From the NCBI GenBank assembly GCA_019055375.1, contig JAHQIW010000220.1, positions 1 through 64,000 of the forward strand: 64,000 nt of DNA, read 5' to 3'. Of the stretch, positions 11,420 through 21,493 are shown piece after piece; the first letter of the stretch is position 1; the number at the start of each line of letters is the position of its first letter. Made by a program: the position numbers and the translations under genes. The notes under the pieces are model-generated. The model searched no databases and had not been told where the DNA came from. It saw only the letters and a program-made list of their open reading frames with translations. This DNA comes from Parelaphostrongylus tenuis. Its lineage: Eukaryota; Nematoda; Chromadorea; Rhabditida; Metastrongylidae.

Positions 11420-12730
11420 AATCCAGTGCCAATATAGCAGACTCTTAGTAATTTCTAAAGCATCCCAATTTCTTTTTGATTCATCATCGTTTCAGATTAA
11501 CTGTTACGAGTCTACTGCAAATGTAGCTAACTGCTACTGAGCAAGTTAATACAAACTCTGATCCGTTCAGCCATTCGAAAAAGAAGACGTTTCCAAGGGT
11601 AGAAAATATAGAGCTAAGATTTTCGCCATAAGGAAGCGTTAAATTTCTCGTAGATTAGCCAAACAGTTTCACATGAGCAGTGTATAAGATTTTTCAACTT
11701 CTCCAGTTTAGTGTGTGCAGTGCTGAATACGAACCACGTGAGTGCTTTCAATTTTGTACTTTCATTGTTCATTACGCGAGGTGCATTAGTTTGAGGTGAC
11801 CTTCTACACAAAGGTGGACATTGGTTAGATTTCGCCCACAGGTTCATCAAGACTTCCATCTTACCGGGGTGACCAGAGTGATGCCAGACTTGTGTTGGAG
11901 AAGAGTAGCAGTGATTTGAAATATTGGCAAGCTACCGCGCTTCACTGTGAAAACGTGATAGTATTCATTCAAGCCCAGCAATGCTTAATGCGTTTGCTAC
12001 AAAGTAGAGAAATCTCGATGGCATCGCTGCTCGTGTTGCATGGCGCGTAAATTGAATTTGCGCACACCGTAATGGAAATATGGTCCCTGTACAGTAACAT
12101 TTAAGTTTTAAAAAGTACTGTCGCAGCCAAATCATGACATATTAATTAAAGAGGCTTCTATCAGGATAATTTTAGTGCAAATTACGCCATAGTATCAAAA
12201 TTCTCTATGTTTCAACGAGAAATTAAATTCCCTTTGAAAGTGAACATATAGATTACTGCTACATGACATTTAATTTCTATTTTATCTATGCTTTTACATT
12301 CATTCAATAGAGGGAGGAGATGGGGAGTTTAGTACTGAGCTCGCTTTCAGGAATGCCTTATAGTACACTGCAATAACTGAAAAGAAAATCACATTTGGAT
12401 TTGAAGTAGTCAGCACGTTGTTTTAACTTCATAGCGGCTTTCTTAATACTTATATAGTACAGAGTGAACTTTGAAAAGTTTTCATAAAACTGAATTTTCA
12501 ATGAAACATTTACTCTAAATGTATTTTCATTGAGATAAACCGCTCCGTTATTGAAAAAATTCGTACTTTTCATTAGGAATGGCGGTCGCATTCTGTAAGC
12601 TGTGCTTGTTTTTCCTTTCTTTTTTCTGCCAAATAGAGCCTTTTCGTCAGACTATTAGTAGTCATTCGATGGCAAGCACCACGTCTGATATCTACAGAGG
12701 CATTTTAAGTGTGCAGTAGCAACAAAGAAA
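11420..12730 (+). repeat. tandem duplication, copy 2 upstream half
   Basis: Counterpart of 4,190-5,560, including a second copy of the tRNA-derived SINE at about 11,790-11,965 whose B-box is damaged (TTGGTTAGATT in place of a perfect box). No intact reading frame is shared between the two copies. Confidence 0.7.
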
Positions 12731-12765
12731 AGATTATGCTTACCCTTTGTGGTAGTTGAGTGAAG

Positions 12766-12823
12766 ATCGATTGCAAAGGCGGCATCATTCTCAAAAGTTC
12801 GAGGATCCGGTAGCTGTGAAGAT
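12766..12823 (+). CDS. candidate exon, unknown gene
   Basis: 58 bp open in the frame that reads SIAKAASFSKVRGSGSCED and ends exactly before a GTGAGT donor. It joins in phase to the exon at 12,927-12,983. The 5' boundary is uncertain: an in-frame TGA lies immediately upstream, and the only nearby AG is in a weak context. It lies in sequence that copy 1 of the duplication lacks. I do not recognise the protein. Confidence 0.3.
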
Positions 12824-12926
12824 GTGAGTCTTCTTGTCAAACTATTCTCGAGTTTTTCTCAGGATCCACTAATCCGCAAGTCGTCCTTTACCATTGGTTT
12901 GCTCTCTAAGATTCTTTTCCTTGCAG

Positions 12927-12983
12927 GTCACTGGTGATCACAACGAGAGTTCTCGAGAACGTGAAGAGATCACGCCGACAAAG
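12927..12983 (+). CDS. candidate internal exon, unknown gene
   Basis: 57 bp, exactly 19 codons, bounded by a good acceptor (ttccttgcag) and donor (gtatgt). It reads VTGDHNESSREREEITPTK, hydrophilic and without low-complexity bias. The frame agrees with the preceding candidate exon. No downstream partner was found within a few kb, so it may belong to an inserted gene fragment. Boundary quality makes an exon more likely than chance, but one short exon is weak evidence. Confidence 0.4.
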
Positions 12984-13084
12984 GTATGTTTTACAAAGGA
13001 TCTGTCTCCTAGAGAGGCGTTAGTCTTTAGAAGAGCAGTTATTCGTCATGCAATCATAATTTTGCGCTGCTTATATCCTTTGAT

Positions 13085-13127
13085 AGCTCATGTGGCGCAG
13101 TGGTTGCAGGTGCTCTGCGTCGCATAG
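13085..13127 (+). repeat. SINE head fragment
   Basis: Begins with ATGTGGCGCAGTGG, a perfect A-box, and continues 'gcaggtgctctgcgtcgca', as in the SINE heads at 23,095 and 45,173. It stops where the others continue to the B-box. The matching tail occurs separately at 13,940-14,200. Confidence 0.6.
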
Positions 13128-13309
13128 TAACACAATATCATGTAGTATCATCACATACGTTCCCCATCTTTATTATGAGGTACTGTTCAATGTGGAGCGT
13201 GTGGCTGTGCTGAAGTGGGGGATATCGCCAAACATACCTATGCTGCTGACATATCAACCTAGATTATCATCCTCCTAGATTACTGATTATCGAAGTAGCT
13301 TTCAAAAGC

Positions 13310-13760
13310 GATATTTCGTCGGATGTGTAGTTCAGAAGTACTGGCGGCTCAATTCGCTTATAAGGGAACAAATGAATATTCGACCTCATTCGCTAGACGG
13401 GACCTGTTCATAGGATTATTAATAACTATTCGAAGTCTTAAATCTCTGACTAGAGCTGTACATGGCCGGTTCTCGAAAACGCCCTTTTATGGCACTGTAA
13501 AGTTCAAGAGTTTCACGCTCGCATATTTCCCGCTGGACAAAGCTCTCTCTTCGGACTATCAGTAATCATTCGATAGCGCAATGTCTGCTGATTACAACGC
13601 TGTGCTTTTTTTCTGGGAAGACCGTTTCTCTGCAGTGCAGCAGAGATAATAAGATTGACTTTGCACGTGCGAGCAAGTGCTCTTTGGCCAATTGACGGGC
13701 TGCTGGCTGAGGCGGTTAGGTGGAGGTGATGATATAATCGATCGATTTTCCACTGGTTCT
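13310..13760. repeat. dispersed repeat, copy of 9,100-9,760
   Basis: Shares the 'cctcattcgctagac' and 'atcattcgatagc' motifs, in order and spacing, with 9,206-9,470 and the 24, 33 and 46 kb copies. Confidence 0.55.
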
Positions 13761-13939
13761 ATGAAAGTACGAACTTTATCACTCAATCAGGAATTGTTTG
13801 TCTGCTTTGAAAAAAAACATACGGATGAAGCGTATGACTCTGCTATAAAAGGCTTCAAATAATTTTATTTTTCCTTGAATACGGATGAATCAATTATGAT
13901 CCCTTTGATGGAATTCAGGAGGCCAGAACGTTCTCATTG

Positions 13940-14200
13940 ATTTCAACAGTGACAATGAGGTCGGTAAATTGCAGAACATCAAATTGGTACCAAACTGGTC
14001 GCAGACTTTTTGAGGGGATAAGCAGAGCTGACTCTATGCAGTGGTAGATTATGGCGAGTCATTGTAAAGGCCAGGTATGCATTCAATCACCTCAGACAAG
14101 GGTAAAAATTGAAAACGGATACATGACGCATCCCATAGAAATTGATTGTCGGGGAGAGCTTCCAGCTCTTTTCAAAAGTATTTTCCGTATTTGTGAAAAA
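13940..14200 (+). repeat. SINE tail fragment
   Basis: Contains 'aaattggtaccaaactggtcgcagac', 'gaggggataagcag' and 'atgcattcaatcacctcag', which are diagnostic for the tail of the SINE at 23,190-23,340. The head is missing. The 104- and 94-codon frames on opposite strands here are by-products of this repeat. Confidence 0.6.
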
Positions 14201-14611
14201 CGTATGCTTTTTCCGATTCATGATTCGACATGGTTTCCGTTCGCGTCGACACCAAATTCTGCCGAACCTATTCCGGTCAGTTATTCCCATGGATTTGCGA
14301 TGTTTTTTGTAAGTTTTTACGAGAATAATCAGTCTGCCAGGTGCCGTCACTCTCGGATTCGATAACATCACTGTCCATGTGTGACGAGGTCGACGATCTC
14401 TTTTTATGATATCTCTTCTTTATATATTTCAACTCATTTCATCAAGCCTCTTGGTTCCATGTATCAGGGCGTGTTGAAGACAGGAGTCAGTCGTTTCTCA
14501 GAACAACAGGATCCCCGAGTCAGTTTCTTGTATTTCCCTGAATTGGAGTTTTCACATAGCGCAATGATTACAGGTGCCCTGAAATACGTATTTGGTTTCG
14601 ATAACATATCT

Positions 14612-14760
14612 TGAGCATTTAATGAGATCTGTTATGACACTTATACAGTGCTAGGCACGTGATTCTATAGCCTCATCAGTAGCAGGGTGCCTTTTGGTTC
14701 AGCCAATCCCTTACAGAGGGACAAACCCTCTACATATAAAGAAATCGACGTCGAAATGTG
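14612..14760 (-). repeat. hammerhead-repeat unit, decayed
   Basis: On the minus strand it carries 'gctactgatgagg', keeping the CUGAUGA core, but GAAAC has become a GAATCAC-like sequence. Flanks match the ~306 bp units at 20.2-20.95 kb ('aatgagatctgttatgacacttatacag' and 'ccaatcccttacagagg'). Confidence 0.5.
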
Positions 14761-15140
14761 GTATCCTTGGCTGTTGGCGAACCTCCAAAATCATGCTGAG
14801 CACCGGGCCTCCTTCACTCGAGGTCCCCTTTTAAGGTGGGAAGGGGGGGAGCGTAAGTAGATCACAGCAAGCAAGCATCACCTACGCTATTTCCTTCTGC
14901 TCAGTGGAGTCCATTCGATGTGGTAATGGAATGTAACGGATTCATCAGTCCTTAGGAGTGATCATCAGCGAGCTATTCACGTTTCAAAACATTCTTTTAC
15001 TGGGAATCTTACCCAAGACGTACGACAAAATTCACTGAAGAATCGCAATAGAAGCCTCTCCATTATAATTTTCTATTTTTACTATCTTCTGGCAGTAGTA
15101 TGGTGTTAGAAATACATACTTAAGAATACTGAACTTGCGC
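14760..15140. other. no recognisable gene
   Basis: Includes a short G run near 14,845. I see no feature I can support. Confidence 0.35.
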
Positions 15141-15147
15141 ACAACAT

Positions 15148-15220
15148 CCAACTCCAGGCGGGAGTTGAACTCGCATTACACCCACATCTGGGAGCGTGTT
15201 ACCACCACACTACCGGGGCT
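15148..15220 (-). pseudogene. tRNA-like pseudogene
   Basis: The minus strand shows an acceptor-like GCCCCGG, a D stem GTGT with ACAC, an anticodon-like stem rich in C and G, a T arm with the B-box-like AGTTCAACTCC, and a 3' half that re-pairs with the 5' end over about five positions. The anticodon stem has mismatches and the A-box lacks the conserved A14, so it is likely a pseudogene or SINE head. The 148-codon plus-strand frame at 15,135-15,581 reads through it and is not a gene. Confidence 0.5.
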
Positions 15221-15682
15221 GTCGTTTTGCTGCCACTCTTTCTTCTCAACCCACGATATGGATGAAACGCTGGTTCAGCTCTCGTTTGTGGTCAAAAGTT
15301 CTGCATACTACTGGCTTCTCTTCCTTTTCTTCTTTCAGTTCCGCTCTCACCATATTTTTCGAGATTGCTTAATGACTCATCGACTGCGGGGAAACTTCGT
15401 GATCGTTTGCTACGGATCGTTAGCTAAGGTTCGTGAAGATTCAGTAAGCCTTAAGTCACTTAATTACCATAATCTGCAACATTTAAAGCTTCCAATCTTT
15501 TCACCAGTCAAAAGGCAATTTTTTATCCGATGCGTTTTCGAGGTTCAAAGAGTTAAAGGTTCATCTCCTACCTTCACTTGAACTTTGGAACCTTTTGCTA
15601 AGCTTCATAAGCGTGCGCTTTTTCCTTTCAGTTACAGAACAACTCGCAGAAAATTTGTATTGTTTTCTTCAACCCTTTCGAG

Positions 15683-16023
15683 ACCATGTGCCTATCTCTT
15701 CTATATCTCTAACTCCCAGGGTGGCAATGCTGGACGGGCTGCTCAACCTCCTCTACATCTCTAGCCCTCAACGTGGGAACGCATTGAATGTATCATTGCA
15801 TTGTTCCAGCTGTATCATTGTTGTTATTTTTCTACTTATAACAACATGATAGATTAACATATAGCAAAACAAGAAAATAACAACAGTAATACAATTGAAA
15901 TGATACAACAGTGCATTCAGTGCGTTCCGACACTGGTGGTTAGAGATCTAAAGGAGGTGCAGTAGATCGTCCACCGTTGCGATACTAGGAGTCTTAAACC
16001 CAGAGGAGGTGGGTCCACGGTTT
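15683..16023. mobile_element. foldback MITE-like element
   Basis: The two halves are imperfect inverted copies. The left arm contains 'cctcctctacatctctag' and 'ggaacgcattgaatg'; the right arm, reverse-complemented, contains 'cctcctttagatctctaa' and 'ggaacgcactgaatg'. Outer ends also match (ACCATGTGCC against ACCGTGGACC). The arms are about 145 bp around a short AT-rich centre. There is no coding sequence. I could not define a target-site duplication by eye. Confidence 0.65.
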
Positions 16024-16179
16024 CGCAAGATTAATAAAGCTGTATAGTAATTTCGTATCCTAGCTGCCATTCTGTGGCGAATTCAGCTGGCGCTTCAGAG
16101 CTTTTGCACAATTTTTTTCTCATGATGTTTGCTTGTAGAAATCTCGTCTTCTGCGCCCGCCTTCAAATCTAAGAAGTGA

Positions 16180-16341
16180 AGCGGCGACGTGTGCGATTTG
16201 TTGTGGACTCAATTTACTGAGGAGGAATTGGTCGAAGAGTCGATTGCACACGAAGGCGTTCTTTCCAAGGACGACGATGTTGTCATACTAAACGATAGCG
16301 ATAATGATAAGAGTGCTGAGGCAACGAGATCCCAACTGTGA
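16180..16341 (+). pseudogene. acidic coding fragment, family unknown
   Basis: 54 codons ending in a TGA, containing TEEELVEESIAHEG and SKDDDVVILNDSDND. The same frame continues upstream (SSAPAFKSKK) across a single TGA at 16,177. Composition, codon use and the acidic C-terminal flavour look like real protein. It abuts the start of duplication copy 2's ASP half at about 16,345. It could be the C-terminus of a domesticated or mobile transposase or a nuclear protein; I do not recognise it. With no start and a stop inside, I call it a remnant. Confidence 0.4.
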
Positions 16342-16891
16342 ACAACTGTAAGAATCAATAGATTATTTAGAGTTGTAGACGAATGCCAATGCATCTAATG
16401 TGCAGCATTATTTTTTGCAAATTAGTCATTATACTGTCATTTTCACTCACTATGAAATGCCCTTGGTAATGCTTGGAATGAAAGGATGTCAAGGCTGGAA
16501 GATCTGTGAAGTACCTTGCCAATTTTAGAAATAGAAAACGATGATTTGGTTGATTACTTGACGATTCATTCAGATATGTACAGTGTGTTGACATGGAGAA
16601 TGGATGAAAATTAGATTGATATGTTAAGCAAAATAATTAAGATTTTACGAAAATAATTGGCAACCGTATGAAATGTAATTTTTCGTAGGTACATGATTTT
16701 CCCCTTCAAAATGACAAAATCCAAAGAATGCACCAACGCTGATCTAGCTCAATAACTGTACTATAATCTCTTCTGTCATATTCTACTATTTAGAGACATT
16801 ACCTTTTGCGGCATTGCAATGAAAACGCTGTCCGTCAAGCACACTACATGCAAGGCTGCTTCGCACTTTGATTTTTAATGAAGTCGAAAGC

Positions 16892-17925
16892 ATGTTGCAT
16901 GTTTTAAGAATTGAATCAGTACTGAGAGCTTCATTTGTTCTTGAATTAGCGAGCATTACAAAAATTTTCCGTAAATTTTATCGTGAAAGAAAAGTGAGCA
17001 GACGTAATTTTGTGTTTCAGCGTTTGGTTGTCATGGAGCTGCTCTAACTGATCGCGTCAGAGATCTGATTCTCACCCGTATAAACACCATTCGTGCTCTT
17101 CTTGCGCTGGGCTAATACGAACCGCTGGCGTCATCGAGTGATATGAATAAACTGGTGAGTTTTTTTTTCACTTACTGATAGGATATTGTGAGCATTCCAT
17201 AGCATAATCACAAAAATGGCAATCGAACATTACACATATTATATTGAATGTCATTACAAGTATCGAGCGTTTCAGAAATGGGATTGCAATCTCGAATCAT
17301 TCGCTGAAAGAGCTGTGCAGAAGTGCCCACAGCAATTTTCCGCAAATATTTCACAAGAAAATGCCATAAATTCCAAATAGTAAGATCCAAGTGACGTTTT
17401 ATACAACTTTTCGCTGACACGATTAATTTTGATTTGCGATATCCCACATTCCTTGTTCTCAAAATTTAGTTATGGACCAAGTGAGCATATACTTGAAGAC
17501 CCAATTTTCGAGTCAATTGAGAAGTGGAAGAAGATTGAACTTCCTCTTGAGACATCCAGCAATCTCCCTGGTGACACTAGCACATTTCTTGACTTCTTTA
17601 ATGTGGGTTTACTCGAATGAAACTCACGATAAGCAGCATTAATTTCGATCCAATTTTAGATGCTCAATGCAGACGCCACTGCTGTCGGTTGCTATAGTGC
17701 TTCTTGTGTCGATGGCACGTCGACGGCGTGTGTATTTTCTCATCCGTAAGTACATGACGCGAAACACTTTTGAATAGCCCGTTAACTGATCTAATACTAT
17801 ATTCCAGTGTGCCTCAAAATGGAGCTAGGGTGTACACACCAGGAAATCCATGTGTAAGCGGCGGCAAGTGCAACAGTCCGAAGATCGGGGCTTGTGAATA
17901 TGGACTTTGCGTGATAACTGCGTGA
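16892..17925 (+). pseudogene. ASP / CAP-superfamily secreted protein, one nonsense codon
   Basis: Six exons fit in phase: 16,892-16,970, 17,021-17,154, 17,276-17,379, 17,470-17,602, 17,660-17,745 and 17,808-17,925. They total 654 bases (217 residues plus stop), the usual size for a single-CAP-domain ASP. Donors are GTAAAT, GTGAGT, GTAAGA, GTGGGT and GTAAGT; acceptors end TTTCAG, TTTAG or TTCCAG. Exon 1 gives a leader; exon 2 has the family-typical LTDRVRDLILTRIN; exon 3 has WDCNLESFAERAV; exon 5 has VGCYSASC; exon 6 holds four paired-looking cysteines and ends CVITA. The canonical CAP histidine/HYTQ-type motif is not evident. A TAA at 17,113-17,115 (codon 58) interrupts exon 2. AATAAA lies at 17,978. 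ASPs are secreted by infective larvae and adults of hookworms. It is either a recent pseudogene, an allele, or an assembly error. Confidence 0.88.
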
Positions 17926-17977
17926 GTGCAGTAAGATATCGGCAACACTACAGCAATAGACTGTTATACTGTGGTGA

Positions 17978-17983
17978 AATAAA
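17978..17983 (+). promoter_or_regulatory. poly(A) signal of ASP gene
   Basis: AATAAA 53 bases after the ASP stop codon, in the position expected for 3'-end formation. Confidence 0.6.
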
Positions 17984-18339
17984 AATTGTTGATTTGACAT
18001 CCGCCATGTTTCTGATCTTCTAAATGTGATGAGCGACAATGTGGGATGGGCATTCATTGCTATTTATTCACTAAAGCAAAAATTTCCCTCTAGAAGAACG
18101 TTGTGTGGACGCAGGTGACTACGTATTTTAGGATTAGAAGTCAACTTGATGCAGATAGGGCTTGAAAACTGTCTCCTTCGACTGCTCACGTCTTGTAGAT
18201 GCTGCAGCATCTCTAATATTACCGGAAAAATGTCAGAATCTGAGCATTTCATTCAATGCCAACTTTGCCTAGTGCATTGCTCAACAAGACTATGGAACTA
18301 CGCTGCATGTTGGCAAAAAAATGAAAAGGAGGGCACACA

Positions 18340-18850
18340 AGAAATCAATTATAGGAAGCAATGAAATGAATTCTTTCACACTGGGAACACGGATACTAAA
18401 TAAGCAATCATTCACTATTATCTGGAAAGTTCGATCAACCCCTATGGGACGGCTATAGAAATCAATGCGCGTAGAACGAATTGTGCAGTGAGGAGCGATT
18501 TTCGCTGTTTAAGTGAGGGTTTTTCTACGATCTGTAAGAATTCTTGGAATTCTTGTATTACTTCAGAGCAACACGATTTTTTCTATTAACTCATATGGTT
18601 TTGGTTTAGATATTGCCTCTTGTATGAAGAAAAATTTTGATTCTGGACAATCATGCTGAAATTGGCTACCAATCAATTGTACTAATTTGTACAAGGTATA
18701 ACACAATAAAAAATACTCAGTTTTAGTCTCCCCAGCTTCAGACAGGACCGAAGAGTCATCGTAGGGAATAAAAATTGAAAAAAGAACAAGAAATTTATCG
18801 GAGATGACGATACATGTTGTATGCAATACCAATTCTTCGATAACAGGCTA
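18340..18850. other. no recognisable gene
   Basis: An 89-codon minus-strand frame (18,563-18,832) has no domain or splice support. I see nothing else. Confidence 0.35.
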
Positions 18851-18859
18851 AACCGACGA

Positions 18860-18915
18860 CGGTGTTAATGACAAGTCCTGGTAGGATGAAACAGGCGTCT
18901 GTACAGCACTTAGGC
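18860..18915 (+). ncRNA. hammerhead-like motif, 5' core lost
   Basis: Has a clean stem II (GTCCT, loop GGT, AGGAT), GAAAC, a stem III ACAG-GCGT-CTGT and then A at the cleavage position. CUGAUGA has decayed to TTAATGACA. A mirror relative is at 38,485-38,545 on the minus strand, with the 5' core nearly kept (CTGATAA) but GAAAC damaged. Confidence 0.4.
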
Positions 18916-19059
18916 GTTAATGGCTCAAAAACATGTCATATTCTTATAATATTATTGCTTGAGCGAGGTCTATAAAAAAGCGGTTGAATGGAGAGGTATG
19001 ATTCATTCTACCAGCTAAAAGCTCGGCTGCTAGTCGCTGTGGTGTCAGGGACTCCACCA

Positions 19060-19228
19060 CCTTGCTTGCGATATTGACCTTGTTAATAGCACTCTGCGCA
19101 ACTTCGTCGGTTTCGAAATGCACAAAGCCCAGAGTACTATTAACAAGTTCAATGGTATGCTGCTGACTGGAAAAAAGTGTATGTTGGAAAGATCCAGCCA
19201 AGAAGCCAGCGAATGCGTGAGATAGGTG
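19060..19228. pseudogene. poly(A)-binding-protein RRM fragment, half inverted
   Basis: On the minus strand, 19,134-19,077 encodes GFVHFETDEVAQSAINKVN, the RNP1-containing part of a PABP RRM. On the plus strand, 19,133-19,225 continues the same exon with INKFNGMLL and, after a one-base deletion in an A run, KKVYVGKIQPRSQRMRE, ending at a GTGAGT-like donor. The two halves meet at an inverted repeat (GTTAATAGCACT at 19,082; AGTACTATTAAC at 19,133), so the INK codons are present in both orientations. It is non-functional as arranged. The family assignment rests on strong resemblance to PABP RRMs. Confidence 0.75.
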
Positions 19229-19334
19229 AGTCCACAAAAATTTGCTTGCGATAATTTATTACGGCGCCGATTAATTCATATAGGAGTATAGCCTCAAGGG
19301 ATCAGTTGAACCGAGGAAGGTGCTACTGAAGAGT

Positions 19335-19395
19335 CCTGTTTGAATAAACCAGGCGCCCCTATAGCACCCAAACCTCAACGGCTCAAAACATGTCT
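19335..19395 (+). ncRNA. hammerhead-like motif, decayed
   Basis: Carries CTGAAGAGTCC followed by AATAAACCAGGCGCC and a 'ccctatagcaccc' segment, aligning with the hammerhead repeats at 20.5-20.9 kb. GAAAC is lost. Confidence 0.3.
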
Positions 19396-20214
19396 TATCC
19401 TCGTTTAGTCTGATAGCATGTATTAAGTCACTCATGAAATCTATCATGCCACCTATAACCTATAAACTGTTAAATCCGTTCGACCTTCTCTCATCAGTAG
19501 CACGGTGCTCTTTGCCTAAGCCAATCCCTTTTGGCAACCTCATTCTGCGCCCCTCCCTTCTTACTACGCAGTGTGGTTGCTTAGTGGGGCGTTTGGTACT
19601 GACGAGGAGAGCGAGATCGCTAAAACGTACATATACTGCAGCAGCAAAACCTGAAAAACGAGTAAACTCTGAATAGATAGAATCTCGAAAGGCGAGGCTT
19701 CTAACAATCAGTCGAAAGAAAGGAAGATTTGTTGGGAACTGCACGGCTTGTCTAGCACAACGTAAACCAATGTGTTTGAGGAGGACGTTTTGTGTTTATG
19801 TATTATATCATGTATTTTTTCCCACTTACGCCACATACTGGCTCAAGGTCTCTGAAATGGCTGAGAGATTGCTAACCGGCTAAAGTGCTCATTTTTGCAT
19901 ATTTCAATAGACCAGTCGTTCTTTGATCTCGTGTCTTTTGACGTCTCACATGTCTTTCACATAACTGAGCACATAGCAAAGCAATACAAAGTTCCATTAA
20001 CGCATTGCTCGTTCTTTCTGTAGGTGACTGTTAGACCTCTTTCGTCGTTTCTCGACCGGCTTTTGTTGCCGCGCTTAGATCCTGTGCGCTGGGCCTGTGT
20101 TCGTTCAGTTCGATAGTACTAACACACTGCATGGCATGTAGTGTCAACTGAAATAAAAAGCCTGATAATCTGATGACATGTTTTAAGCCTATTAAGAAGT
20201 ATGGTTTGCCATCT

Positions 20215-20275
20215 ATACAGCACAAGACACACCTCTTTTGCCTTTCCGAGCTCATCAGTAGTATGGCTCCCTCAG
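20215..20275 (-). ncRNA. hammerhead-like motif, core damaged
   Basis: The minus strand has CTGATGAG, then a GCTCGGAAAGGC-like stem, and AAAAG instead of GAAAC. It then reads 'aggtgtgtc'. Its partner at 38,222 (plus) shares the same stem and reads AAAAC. Confidence 0.4.
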
Positions 20276-20540
20276 TTCAGACAATCCCAGGGGATATAGC
20301 TTATAATGGAGTTAACACCGAATTATTCAAATAATCGCATGTCGAGTAACAGAATCTCTCAACATTGCGGTGACCACAGTCGAGCACTTAAGGCTGCGAG
20401 AATGAATTATTTCTTTGCTTTCGACTCTTATATATATCTCGTTCAAAAGCAATACCTCATAATCTGTAAACATGTTTCGAGCCTTTTATGAAGTCTGGTA
20501 TGGCACTTATGCCGCCTGGAAGGGATCGCCTGAACCGAAA

Positions 20541-20603
20541 GGCATTTTGCTGCTGATGAGCTTCTAAACGCGAAACAAGTGTGTCTAGTACTGTATGAGT
20601 GCC
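20541..20603 (+). ncRNA. type I hammerhead ribozyme candidate
   Basis: CTGATGA at 20,553-20,559, GAAAC at 20,572-20,576, stem III ACA-AGTG-TGT, then C at 20,585 as the predicted cleavage base. Stem I closes with GCTG against TAGT and, after an internal loop, GGCA against TGCC. Stem II is the weak point: only GC with GC is clear. The motif repeats at 20,859 with exactly 306 bp between cleavage positions. Confidence 0.6.
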
Positions 20604-20841
20604 ATATTAGATCTTATAAAAGGCTTAAGAATTGTTATCAGATTTTCGGACCATTACTGTTTTCGAGCGAGGTTTTTATGAGCAGTCAAAGGTAAAGGCA
20701 TGATTCATTCTACGAGCCATAAGTGCTCGACTGTGGTCAATGCAATGTCGGAAGATTTTGTCACTCGACATGCACTGATTTAAATAATTCGGCGTTGATT
20801 CCTTTATATGTTGGGTTTATCCTCTACAAGGATCGGCTGAC

Positions 20842-20909
20842 CGAAAGGCGCTGTGCTACTGATGAGCCTCTAAGGACGAAACAGGTCTGTCTACTACTGT
20901 ATGAGTGCC
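20842..20909 (+). ncRNA. type I hammerhead ribozyme candidate
   Basis: CTGATGA at 20,859-20,865, stem II CCT-CTA-AGG closed by G-C with one bulged A, GAAAC at 20,878-20,882, stem III ACAG with CTGT, and C at 20,891 as the cleavage base. Stem I pairs TA/TA next to the core and an outer GGC with GCC. Together with the copy at 20,553 it bounds a 306 bp monomer, the arrangement expected of a tandem, self-cleaving, circle-forming repeat. Confidence 0.65.
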
Positions 20910-21493
20910 ACAATAAACCTCATAGAAGGCTCAAAACATGTTAAAATATAGATTGTTATTGTTTTTGACCGAGGTCTATATGAGCAGTCAAATGTAAAGG
21001 TAAAAGATTAGCTTTTACATCTCTGATAGCTTTGCACTTGGAGCCTAATTCTGGTTCTTGCCTGCTTTTCTATAGCTAATTATCATGTGAATCATACCTA
21101 TATCTGAAGAAAAAAAGTATAGATGTTATTGACTTGGTAACATCAACTTTTCATGAGCATTACTCGGATTTCTCAGTATTGAAGATAGAACGAACGATTC
21201 AGTCTGATAATAGTAAAAAAAAAATACTTTCTATTCATGTGTGAATTTTCGCTTTTTCTATTGGTTAGATCAAAGACATGAAAGCACAAGAGAAAGGACT
21301 TTCTAGTCGACTAGATGGAGAAGCAGCAATTTCTACCGAATTTTGCTACATTTTTAATAATTTTCATTTGTTACACGATTCACCGAAGTGATCTATTGTA
21401 TAAGAACCTCTTTCCTATCTTGTCTTCCCGCTCCTTACTTGCCTCAGATTTTCAGTGTTCGTAACCTTTGTTTGATTACCTCACTTTCAAGTA

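Larger units (their letters stand above)
16340..18340 (+). repeat. tandem duplication, copy 2 ASP-bearing half
   Basis: Counterpart of 6,640-8,720. It holds the better-preserved ASP gene and the same up- and downstream flanks. Confidence 0.85.
19993..21230 (+). repeat. inverted duplication, left arm with hammerhead repeats
   Basis: Reverse complement of 37,270-38,484 over about 1.2 kb. Anchors are 'gttccattaacgcattgctcgttc' at 19,993 against its complement near 38,480, 'ggagttaacaccgaattattcaaat' at 20,308 against 38,160, and 'gaagatagaacgaacgattcagtctgat' at 21,183 against 37,285. It contains one minus-strand and two plus-strand hammerhead motifs, which have mirrored partners in the right arm. 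Confidence 0.85.

Noticed and set aside
14087..14371. 94-codon minus-strand ORF
   Set aside because: Lies across a SINE tail shared with 23,190-23,340; an equivalent plus-strand frame of similar length exists.
15135..15581. 148-codon plus-strand ORF
   Set aside because: Its start runs antisense through a tRNA-like pseudogene and the rest has no domain or splice support.
19434..19744. Overlapping 80- and 94-codon ORFs on opposite strands
   Set aside because: They cross a decayed hammerhead-repeat unit; no independent evidence of coding.
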